Assembly (NCBI GenBank): GCA_020723545.1
Contig: DYIS01000057.1
Span: 1-9,332 of the forward strand
Origin: Ktedonobacter racemifer
GTDB lineage: Bacteria; Chloroflexota; DTOL01; JACQYG01
Direction: 5' to 3'
DNA: 9,332 nucleotides
This document shows positions 1-5,029 of the stretch, one piece after another (within the stretch, counting starts at the first letter, position 1; each line of letters begins with the position of its first letter). Below the pieces are notes generated by a model. The model made no database searches. It had not been told where the DNA came from and saw nothing but the letters and a program-made list of their open reading frames with translations. A program made the position numbers and the translations under genes.

Positions 1-17
1 TTGTCAAGGTGCTGATT

Positions 18-38
18 CCCCCTGCACGAGGGGTTTTT
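18..38 (+). terminator. Possible short rho-independent terminator
   Basis: CCCCT (19-23), loop GCACG and AGGGG (29-33) form a 5-bp GC-rich stem followed at once by TTTTT (34-38). The T tract is on the plus strand, so it would end a plus-strand gene lying left of the window. The stem is short and no upstream gene is visible, so this is tentative. Confidence 0.35.
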
Positions 39-159
39 CAGAGTTCTCCTAGCGTTAATAAGAGAACATACATTGGAAGCCAATCAAACTTGGCTCTATA
101 CTGGGCGGCGGGCCCGCGGCAGCTTCTTTGCTAGTAAAGAATTTGTGCTACCCTTGAGG
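39..159. other. Intergenic stretch with small inverted repeats
   Basis: This stretch lies downstream of the minus-strand FTR1 permease gene and shows no convincing gene. It holds three small dyads: AGCCAA-N6-TTGGCT (78-95), the GC palindrome GCGGGCCCGC (108-117) and TTCTTT-N6-AAAGAA (124-141). Read on the minus strand, none is followed by a clear T tract, so no standard terminator can be called for the permease gene, although the dyads may help end its transcript. Confidence 0.3.
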
Positions 160-987
160 TCAGCCGGCCTTGCCTGAAGCGGACGCTGGCCTTTCCTTGC
201 GCCAGGCCACCGCCAGCCAGACGATGAGATAGTAGCCCAGGTAGCCCAGCACCTCCAGGAGCGAGGGGTCGTCGTTGTAGCCCACCAGGGAGCGCAGGAT
301 AGAGCCCAGCGCTGATCGGTCGTCCAGGATGGCCTTGGTGTTCCATACGTGTTCCGCCAACGCCGGCAGGAGGCCTGCTTCCTGGAACTCGTGCAGGCCA
401 TGGGCGGCTAACCCGGCGGCGAAGATGATGAGCAAAGCGCCGGTGGCGGAGAAGAAGGCCCTGATGTCGAGCCGCCGGCTGGAGGCGAAAACGGCCCATC
501 CGGCGACCACGGCCAGGGCCAGCCCCAGAACCCCGCCCACCATGGTCTCCCGGCCAGAGGAGACGTAGGTGGCCGCCGAGAGAAACAGGGCGGTCTCGAC
601 CCCCTCCCGGAACACGGCCAGGAAGGCCACGGAGAAGATCCCCCACCGGGCCCGGGACGCCACGGCCGCCCCCACGCGCTCCTCCAGCTCCCCTTTTACC
701 CGCCGGGCCTGCTGGCGCATCCAGAAGATCATGTAGGTGAGCACGCCCACCGCCAGGAGCATGGTGGTGCCCTCGAAGATCTGCTCGCCCCGGCCCTGGA
801 ACTCCGCCCCCACGAACTGTAGCCCGGCCGCCATGACCGCGCTGGCCGCCAGGGCCAGCCCCACGCCCCACCAAACGTAGGGATAACCATCGCGGCGGCC
901 GATCCTGGCCAGGTACCCCAGGACAATGCCCACGATGAGGGCTGCCTCCAGCCCCTCGCGAAATGTCAACAAGGACGCCGCCAACAT
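160..987 (-). CDS. FTR1-family high-affinity iron permease
   Basis: A 275-residue polytopic membrane protein of the FTR1/EfeU (OFeT) family, which moves iron across the cytoplasmic membrane. Both diagnostic REGLE-type motifs are present: REGLE at residues 10-14 in the first membrane segment and REGVE at 127-131 in a later one. In this family these glutamates coordinate iron. About seven hydrophobic segments are spread along the chain, and the C-terminal GYNDDPSLLEV...YY..VW stretch (236-257) is also typical. Length is normal. The ATG is preceded by AGGAGG (complement of 996-1001) with an 8-nt gap. No EfeO or EfeB partner is adjacent, so it may work as a single-component permease or with proteins encoded elsewhere. 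A Fur-type operator overlaps its promoter/leader, and the Fur-family gene lies directly upstream on the same strand, which supports iron-repressed expression. Confidence 0.93.
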   Translation of the reverse strand: MLAASLLTFREGLEAALIVGIVLGYLARIGRRDGYPYVWWGVGLALAASAVMAAGLQFVGAEFQGRGEQIFEGTTMLLAVGVLTYMIFWMRQQARRVKGELEERVGAAVASRARWGIFSVAFLAVFREGVETALFLSAATYVSSGRETMVGGVLGLALAVVAGWAVFASSRRLDIRAFFSATGALLIIFAAGLAAHGLHEFQEAGLLPALAEHVWNTKAILDDRSALGSILRSLVGYNDDPSLLEVLGYLGYYLIVWLAVAWRKERPASASGKAG

Positions 988-1001
988 GCTTAGTGCCTCC
1001 T

Positions 1002-1022
1002 GATAATGGTAATTATTCGCAA
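1002..1022 (-). promoter_or_regulatory. Fur-type operator/promoter of the FTR1 gene
   Basis: Read on the plus strand, GATAATGGTAATTATTCGC (1002-1020) matches 15 of 19 positions of the classical Fur box GATAATGATAATCATTATC. Read on the minus strand, TTGCGAATAATTACCA (1022 to 1007) has the 7-1-7 form TGCGAAT-A-ATTACCA and resembles the site in front of the fur gene. A -10-like AATAAT (1017 to 1012) lies inside it, with no good -35 box. The site ends immediately before the Shine-Dalgarno sequence, so a bound repressor would block initiation. Confidence 0.65.
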
Positions 1023-1032
1023 CTACTCGACG

Positions 1033-1064
1033 AAAAAAAGAAGAGGACCGCCCCCTTGGGCGAT
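1033..1064 (-). terminator. Probable rho-independent terminator of fur
   Basis: On the minus strand, just past the fur stop codon, ATCGCCC (1064-1058), loop AAGG and GGGCGGT (1053-1047) form a 7-bp stem with one U-G pair. A pyrimidine-rich stretch and seven Ts (1039-1033) follow. The T tract begins seven bases after the stem, which weakens the call. It would separate fur transcription from the FTR1 gene, which has its own control site just downstream. Confidence 0.5.
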
Positions 1065-1068
1065 GCTC

Positions 1069-1491
1069 TCAGCCGGGCCTTTCGCCAGCCCGGCATTCTC
1101 GACAAAGCCCGGTGACATCGATTTGCACGTCGTCCACCTGGAAATCCTTGTCCTGGACCACATGGTACTTCAACTCCTCCGCCAGTGGGCTGGAAAACTC
1201 GATCACCTGACCGCAGCCCTTGCAGATCAAGTGAAAATGGCCGCCTGAGTCCCTGGCCTCGTAGTGGTGGTGCTCCTCTTCCAGGTGAAGCTCTCGCACC
1301 AGGTTCAGCTCCTTGAGAAGCAACAGCGTACGATAGACGGTGGAGATGGAGAGCCGGGGATACTCGCGCTGCGCCAGACGGTAGATGCTGTCCACATCCA
1401 GGTGCTCGCGGTTCTCCTGGATCAAACGGAATAGTAGCTCCCGCTGGCCCGTCCAGCGACGGCCGGCCGGCCGCAGGGCATCAACGGTCAC
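1069..1491 (-). CDS. Fur-family metal-responsive transcriptional repressor
   Basis: A 140-residue protein of usual Fur length, a cytoplasmic DNA-binding regulator. The N-terminal winged-helix domain covers about residues 8-82, with recognition-helix residues STVYRTL (50-56). Metal-binding features follow: HHHYE (74-78), HFHLICKGC (85-93) and LCREC (129-133). C90/C93 and C130/C133 form the two CxxC pairs of the family's structural zinc site; H30, H85 and H87 are candidate ligands of the sensing site. The start is GTG with AGGAGA six bases upstream. The family also includes Zur, PerR and Mur, and sequence alone does not fix the metal. The neighbouring iron permease with a matching operator makes iron the best guess. 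A sister operator over its own promoter suggests autoregulation. Confidence 0.92.
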   Translation of the reverse strand: MTVDALRPAGRRWTGQRELLFRLIQENREHLDVDSIYRLAQREYPRLSISTVYRTLLLLKELNLVRELHLEEEHHHYEARDSGGHFHLICKGCGQVIEFSSPLAEELKYHVVQDKDFQVDDVQIDVTGLCRECRAGERPG

Positions 1492-1506
1492 TGGGTCTCT
1501 CCTACA

Positions 1507-1522
1507 TGCAAACGATTCGCAA
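1507..1522 (-). promoter_or_regulatory. Putative autoregulatory Fur operator
   Basis: On the minus strand TTGCGAATCGTTTGCA contains the imperfect 7-1-7 dyad TGCGAAT-C-GTTTGCA (5 of 7 arm positions complementary). It lies just downstream of the fur -10 box, over the predicted transcription start, and ends three bases before the Shine-Dalgarno sequence. TTGCGAAT is shared exactly with the operator of the FTR1 gene, and TT and CA in the second half-site also agree. Assignment to this Fur protein is inference. Confidence 0.55.
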
Positions 1523-1527
1523 TAGCA

Positions 1528-1556
1528 AGTATAACACAGCTAACGCCCAATGTCAA
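1528..1556 (-). promoter_or_regulatory. Sigma70-type promoter of fur
   Basis: On the minus strand there is a perfect -35 TTGACA (1556-1551), a 17-bp spacer and -10 TATACT (1533-1528, 5 of 6). The predicted start, near 1521, falls inside the operator and gives a leader of about 30 nt. No clear terminator is visible between nagA and this promoter, so read-through from nagA is also possible. Confidence 0.8.
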
Positions 1557-1639
1557 GTTTCCTCAGTATCTGGCAAAGAACACTCCCGGTGATGGCAATC
1601 GGCGGCCTTTGATTCTCATCTATCGCCACGGTCGTAAGG

Positions 1640-2785
1640 CTAGGCCTCGAACACCACCTGGCCTTTGGCCATAGTCAGCAGCACCCCAAACCTTTCATTA
1701 AGCACAACCACATCGGCATCTTTGCCGGCCTCCAGGCTCCCCGTGTTAAGCCCCAGAACCCGAGCCGGCACTGAGCTGGCGCAGGCCAGGGCCTCCGGGA
1801 AAGGCACACCGGCCAGCTCCACCAGATGGCGCAGGCCTCCATCGAGCATGGTGACGCTTCCTGCCAACCGGTCGCCGGGCAGCTTAGCCACCTTGCCGTC
1901 ATTGAACACCGATTCCCCCGCCCACCGATACTCGCCGACAGGCAACCCGGCCACCGGAAGGCCATCGCTGACCAGGGCGATGCGCCCGGCACCCTTCACC
2001 CGTAGGAGCAGCTTCATGGCCGTCGCGTCCACGTGAACGCCATCGGCTATCAACTCGGCAGTGATGTCGTCCGAGAAGAGCACTGCCCCCACTGTACCGG
2101 CCTCCCGGTGATGAAAGGGCCGCATGGCGTTGTAGACATGGCTGGCGTTTCTAAGCCCGGCCTTGACCGCTGCCTGCACCTGAGCGAAGGTGGCGTGAGA
2201 ATGACCGATGGAGGGGACGATCCCCATGGCCACCAGCCGCGGCAGGTAGTCCAGGGCTGGAGGGACCTCCGGGGCCAGGGTCATCATGCGGACGTTGTTC
2301 TCGGAGGCAGCCACGAACCCCTGGAATTCCACCCAATCAAAGGGACGGAAGTACTTCGCCTCCATAGCCCCGGGGTGACGAACTGACAGGTACGGGCCCT
2401 CCATGTGAATGCCCAAAATGGCCGCGCCCTGGAGCGAAGAATTCTTCGCTTGAGCGATCTGGCGCAGCGCGCCATGGAGTTCATCGCTGGGGGCGGCCAC
2501 CGTGGTGGGCAGGAAGCCAGTGACCCCAAAGCGAGGCAGGGCCTGGGCCATGACCAGCGCCTGGCCTTTCATGGCGTCGGCGCCCATGACCCCGTGAATG
2601 TGCATGTCGATGAAGCCGGGCACGACGCGCGTCCCCCGGGCATCGAGGACCCTGGCGCCTGGGGGGATGGAAACGGCATCGCGAGGGCCAACCTGGCGGA
2701 TCACCTGGTCCTCGACCACCAAGGCGCCGTTCTCGATCACGCCGCCGGGTGCGTAGACATGGCCATTGACCAAACAGGTTAGCAC
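1640..2785 (-). CDS. nagA: N-acetylglucosamine-6-phosphate deacetylase
   Basis: A 381-residue cytoplasmic metal-dependent amidohydrolase. It converts N-acetylglucosamine-6-phosphate to glucosamine-6-phosphate and acetate, in amino-sugar catabolism and cell-wall recycling. Visible active-site features are DMHIHG (H62, H64), MEGPYL with metal ligand E129, GHSHA (H195), SHVYNAM (H216), ADGVHV (H251, substrate contact) and the catalytic aspartate in LVSDG (D274). The C-terminal GKDADVVVLN is the usual beta-sandwich return of the superfamily. Length is normal. The start is GTG; an in-frame TAG six codons earlier excludes a longer form. Its own Shine-Dalgarno is weak (GGGG about 8 nt upstream), and the start overlaps the stop of a 14-codon leader ORF, which suggests translational coupling. 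No nagB or sugar transporter is adjacent in this window. Confidence 0.93.
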   Translation of the reverse strand: MLTCLVNGHVYAPGGVIENGALVVEDQVIRQVGPRDAVSIPPGARVLDARGTRVVPGFIDMHIHGVMGADAMKGQALVMAQALPRFGVTGFLPTTVAAPSDELHGALRQIAQAKNSSLQGAAILGIHMEGPYLSVRHPGAMEAKYFRPFDWVEFQGFVAASENNVRMMTLAPEVPPALDYLPRLVAMGIVPSIGHSHATFAQVQAAVKAGLRNASHVYNAMRPFHHREAGTVGAVLFSDDITAELIADGVHVDATAMKLLLRVKGAGRIALVSDGLPVAGLPVGEYRWAGESVFNDGKVAKLPGDRLAGSVTMLDGGLRHLVELAGVPFPEALACASSVPARVLGLNTGSLEAGKDADVVVLNERFGVLLTMAKGQVVFEA

Positions 2786-2823
2786 AGGCGAACCCCAACC
2801 CTATTCCACAGAATAACCGCCAT
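2779..2823 (-). CDS. Putative 14-residue leader ORF ahead of nagA
   Basis: ATG (2823-2821) opens a 14-codon frame, MAVILWNRVGVRLC, ending in TAA at 2781-2779. It overlaps the nagA GTG start (2785-2783) by 7 nt. A strong AAGGAG (complement of 2826-2831) precedes the ATG but with only a 2-nt gap, closer than ideal. From the promoter position the transcript should begin at or near this sequence, so the ORF would be the first thing a ribosome meets. The peptide is not enriched in one amino acid, so classical attenuation is not indicated; coupling of nagA translation is the likelier role. Expression is unproven. Confidence 0.45.
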   Translation of the reverse strand: MAVILWNRVGVRLC

Positions 2824-2837
2824 ATCTCCTTCTGGCC

Positions 2838-2866
2838 ATTCTAACCGGCCGCAGGGCCAGTGTCAA
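2838..2866 (-). promoter_or_regulatory. Sigma70-type promoter of nagA
   Basis: On the minus strand there is a perfect -35 TTGACA (2866-2861), a 17-bp spacer and -10 TAGAAT (2843-2838, 5 of 6). The predicted start near 2831 gives a leader of only about 8 nt before the small ORF. A dyad GTGTC-N6-GACAC (2860-2875) overlaps the -35 box and could bind a regulator. Confidence 0.75.
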
Positions 2867-2880
2867 GCCGGACACGGTGA

Positions 2881-2904
2881 CTCCCGGTTTATTTTCACCG
2901 GGAG
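2881..2904. repeat. Perfect 8+8 bp inverted repeat between divergent promoters
   Basis: CTCCCGGT (2881-2888), 8-nt spacer, ACCGGGAG (2897-2904). It sits between the nagA -35 box and the obg -10 box, covering where the obg -35 should be. No T tract follows on either strand, so it is more likely a protein-binding site than a terminator. Its regulator cannot be named from sequence. Confidence 0.55.
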
Positions 2905-2916
2905 ATGGATTATAAT
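2888..2916 (+). promoter_or_regulatory. Probable promoter of obg-nadD
   Basis: The -10 box TATAAT (2911-2916) is perfect. The best -35 at a 17-bp spacing is TTTATT (2888-2893), a poor match that lies inside the 2881-2904 inverted repeat. The weak -35 suggests either an activator or steric control by whatever binds the repeat. The predicted start near 2923 gives a leader of about 70 nt. Confidence 0.6.
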
Positions 2917-2929
2917 ACATAAGAGCTTG

Positions 2930-2971
2930 GACACCTTGAAGGTGTCTAGACCGCGTTCCACCTTCCAGGTG
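2930..2971 (+). repeat. Two related palindromes in the predicted obg leader
   Basis: GACACCTTGAAGGTGTC (2930-2946) is a 17-nt perfect palindrome around one central base. CACCTTCCAGGTG (2959-2971) repeats the core CACCTnnnAGGTG, with centres 27 bp apart. In RNA each could form a hairpin shortly before the obg ribosome-binding site (2984-2989). In DNA they could be tandem operator sites just downstream of the start. Confidence 0.5.
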
Positions 2972-2993
2972 CCCCAGCTCATTGGAGGGATAC

Positions 2994-4265
2994 TTGTTCT
3001 ACGACCGAGCTAAGATCTACCTGCAGGCGGGCAAGGGGGGCGATGGCTCGGCCAGCCTACGCCGGGAGAAATTTGTGCCCAGGGGCGGCCCAGATGGTGG
3101 CGACGGCGGCCGCGGCGGCAGCGTCTACCTGGTGGTGGATCCGGGGCTGAACACGCTCATCGAATTCAGGCACCGCCATCGTTTTCGCGCGGAGAACGGC
3201 GGAAACGGCGCCCGGAAAACCAGGCACGGCAAGGCCGGGGAGGACCTGCGGCTCAGGGTTCCGCCGGGGACCGTGGTGAGAGATGCGGATACCGGGGAGG
3301 TCTTGAGAGATCTGACCGTCCCGGGCGGCGAGTTACTGGTGGTCCGGGGCGGCCGCGGTGGGTTGGGCAACGTGCATTTCGCCACTTCGACCCATCAGAC
3401 GCCGCGCTTCGCCGAAAAAGGCGAGCTGGGCGAGGCCCGCTGGGTCGTCCTGGAGCTCAAGCTCATCGCCGATGTCGGGATCATCGGCTACCCCAACGTA
3501 GGCAAGTCCACCCTGTTGTCGGCCATCAGCGCCGCCCGGCCCAAGATCGCCGACTATCCGTTCACCACCCTGACCCCCAATCTCGGGGTGGTGGACGTGG
3601 GCGACCATAGCTTCGTGGCTGCGGACATACCGGGGCTCATCGAGGGGGCCCACCGCGGTGCCGGGCTAGGACACGAGTTCCTGAAGCATATCCAACGCAC
3701 GCGGGTGCTGCTGCACGTCCTGGATGGCACCTCCACCGACCCACTGGGAGACTTTCGCACCGTCAACAACGAGATGGCGACCTACGACCCCTCGCTTCCG
3801 GACAAGCCCCAGGTGATACTGGTCAATAAGATGGACCTGCCTGAGGCTCGAGAGCGCTGGCCCATGGTGAAAGAACGGTTGACGAGCGAAGGGTTACCCA
3901 TCTTTGCCATCTCCGTAGCCACGCGAGAGGGACTGCGGGTGCCCCTGGAGCAGGTGGCGAGCCTGCTGCACTCGCTGCCATCCCCGCCGGCAGCGCCGGC
4001 CGAGGGCCCGGTGATCCTCCTGAAGCCCCGGGCGCAAGAGGCCTTCACTGTGGAACGGGAGGGCCCGGCCTTCCGGGTGCGGGGCAGCCGGGTGGAACGA
4101 CTGGTGGCTCGGACTGACCTGGAAAACGAGGAGGCCCGGGAGAGGCTGGATCGCTTGCTCGCCAGGATGGGGGTGACCGTCGCCCTGGAGAAGGCGGGCG
4201 TACGGCCGGGCGACGCCGTGCTGATCGGCGAGTTCAAGCTGGAGTGGCAGGGGAGCTATGACTGA
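2994..4265 (+). CDS. obg: Obg/CgtA ribosome-associated GTPase
   Basis: A GTPase of 423 residues that acts in large ribosomal subunit assembly and stress control. The glycine-rich Obg fold (about 1-158) includes GGPDGGDGGRGG (31-42). The G domain follows: G1 GYPNVGKS (165-172), switch I DYPFTTLTPNLG (187-198), G3 DIPGLI (211-216), G4 NKMD (278-281) and G5-like ISVAT (306-310), where SA is more usual. The C-terminal part (about 345-416, ending GVRPGDAVLIGEFKLEW) is an OCT domain, seen in many Gram-positive and Chloroflexota Obg proteins. I choose TTG at 2994: GGAGGG (2984-2989) then lies four bases upstream and the product begins MFYDRAKIYL, matching the family's M-F start. The TTG at 2982 would place that Shine-Dalgarno inside the gene. 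It overlaps nadD by 8 nt. Confidence 0.95.
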   Translation: MFYDRAKIYLQAGKGGDGSASLRREKFVPRGGPDGGDGGRGGSVYLVVDPGLNTLIEFRHRHRFRAENGGNGARKTRHGKAGEDLRLRVPPGTVVRDADTGEVLRDLTVPGGELLVVRGGRGGLGNVHFATSTHQTPRFAEKGELGEARWVVLELKLIADVGIIGYPNVGKSTLLSAISAARPKIADYPFTTLTPNLGVVDVGDHSFVAADIPGLIEGAHRGAGLGHEFLKHIQRTRVLLHVLDGTSTDPLGDFRTVNNEMATYDPSLPDKPQVILVNKMDLPEARERWPMVKERLTSEGLPIFAISVATREGLRVPLEQVASLLHSLPSPPAAPAEGPVILLKPRAQEAFTVEREGPAFRVRGSRVERLVARTDLENEEARERLDRLLARMGVTVALEKAGVRPGDAVLIGEFKLEWQGSYD

Positions 4266-4953
4266 GCGGCGCAGCCGGCGGGTAGGCATTTTGGGCGGAA
4301 GCTTCGACCCCGTACACTACGGGCACCTGGTGGCGGCCCAAGAGTGCCTGGCGCGCCTGGGGCTCGACCAGGTGCTCTTCGTACCTGCCGCTTGCTCCCC
4401 CCTTAAGCCGGACCGACCTCTCACCGCCGCAGTTCACCGGGTGGCAATGGTGGAGCTGGCCATCGCGGGCAACCCCAGGTTCTGCCTTTCCCGGGTAGAC
4501 CTGGAGCGGCCGGGCCCCTCCTATACCGTGGACATGCTGGCCGCTCTACACCGGGAACTGGGCCCGGCGGCAGAGCTTTACCTGATCGTCGGCATGGACA
4601 GCCTACGAGACCTGCCAGCATGGCACCGGCCGCATGAGATAATCAGGCAATGCCGTCTGGCCGCGGTGCCCCGGCCTGGGGTCCAGTGCAATATGGACGA
4701 GCTGGAGGCCAGGATCCCGGGGGTCAGGACGGTCCTGGACATGGTCCCCGCCCCGGAGATCGGCATCTCTTCCACCGAGATACAAAGCCGGGTCCGGGCG
4801 GGCCTGCCGATCCGCTACCAGGTGCCCGAGGCGGTGGAGCGATACATCCAGGAACATGGGCTGTACAGGGAAGACCGAGGTGCTGGGGTGCAGAGGTGCG
4901 GAGGAGCAGGGGCGAGCACCCCAACACCTCTACGCCCCAGCACCCCTGCTTGA
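4258..4953 (+). CDS. nadD: Nicotinate-nucleotide adenylyltransferase with added tail
   Basis: A 231-residue cytoplasmic enzyme that joins ATP and nicotinate mononucleotide to give deamido-NAD, the next-to-last step of NAD synthesis. The nucleotidyltransferase motif GGSFDPVHYGH (13-23) supplies H20 and H23. Also typical are PSYTVD (87-92), GMDSLRDLPAWHR (112-124) and the ATP-binding ISSTEIQSR (170-178). The family normally ends near EHGLY (199-203). Here about 25 further residues rich in Gly, Ser, Thr and Pro (207-231) are encoded by the inverted octamer element at 4877-4946, so the tail is probably an insertion by-product without catalytic role. The ATG overlaps the end of obg by 8 nt, implying co-transcription and coupling. 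Obg-NadD adjacency is common in bacteria. Confidence 0.94.
   Translation: MTERRSRRVGILGGSFDPVHYGHLVAAQECLARLGLDQVLFVPAACSPLKPDRPLTAAVHRVAMVELAIAGNPRFCLSRVDLERPGPSYTVDMLAALHRELGPAAELYLIVGMDSLRDLPAWHRPHEIIRQCRLAAVPRPGVQCNMDELEARIPGVRTVLDMVPAPEIGISSTEIQSRVRAGLPIRYQVPEAVERYIQEHGLYREDRGAGVQRCGGAGASTPTPLRPSTPA
4877..4946. repeat. Inverted array of degenerate octamers (70-nt hairpin element)
   Basis: The left half reads in 8-nt steps as GAGGTGCT, GGGGTGCA, GAGGTGCG, GAGGAGCA, then GGGGCG (consensus GRGGTGCN). The right half reads as the inverse: AGCACCCC, AACACCTC, TACGCCCC, AGCACCCC (4915-4946). The outer arms 4877-4898 and 4925-4946 pair at 19 of 22 positions plus one G-T pair; an inner GGGG-N6-CCCC hairpin (4909-4922) sits in the loop. 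No T tract follows, so it is not a standard terminator. It lies over the last codons of nadD and looks like a small REP- or MITE-like interspersed element. Its family is not recognised with certainty. Confidence 0.7.
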
Positions 4954-4965
4954 AGATGGCCCTGC

Positions 4966-4994
4966 TAGACTTGCCCGGGATTATGTGATACACT
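4966..4994 (+). promoter_or_regulatory. Candidate extended -10 promoter for the glycan genes
   Basis: TAGACT (4966-4971, 4 of 6 to TTGACA), 17-bp spacer, TACACT (4989-4994, 4 of 6), with TG one base ahead of the -10 hexamer (TGATACACT). The start would fall near 5001, about 29 nt before rmlD. It would let the glycan block be expressed apart from obg-nadD. The match is moderate. Confidence 0.4.
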
Positions 4995-5029
4995 CTGCCC
5001 GAGAACGAGTGGGAGAGCGAGGCACGCTC

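Noticed and set aside
2..7. TTGACA on the minus strand at the extreme left edge
   Set aside because: It could be a -35 box of a leftward gene, but the -10 and the gene would lie outside the window, so it cannot be supported.
131..874. Long open frame of 247 codons on the minus strand
   Set aside because: It overlaps the FTR1 gene in another frame and encodes a Gly/Arg/Pro-rich sequence typical of GC-rich shadow frames, with no recognisable motif.
2033..2386. Plus-strand frame inside nagA
   Set aside because: It is antisense to a well-supported nagA gene with all active-site motifs, and its product has no recognisable domain.
2944..2951. GTCTAGAC palindrome next to the obg leader repeats
   Set aside because: It is short and overlaps the end of the larger palindrome; an 8-bp palindrome is expected by chance in a window of this size.
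4877..4946. Reading the octamer hairpin as a rho-independent terminator, or as a CRISPR-like array
   Set aside because: No T tract follows on either strand, the units are only 8 nt without spacers, and the second half is inverted.
4650..4988. Open frame containing STPQHP-like peptides on the plus strand
   Set aside because: It is an out-of-frame reading of nadD and of the octamer element; nadD in the true frame explains the region.
4856..5029. Upstream in-frame extension of rfbD
   Set aside because: It begins inside nadD, translates the octamer element and lacks family similarity. The ATG at 5030 gives the expected SDR start MRVLITG.
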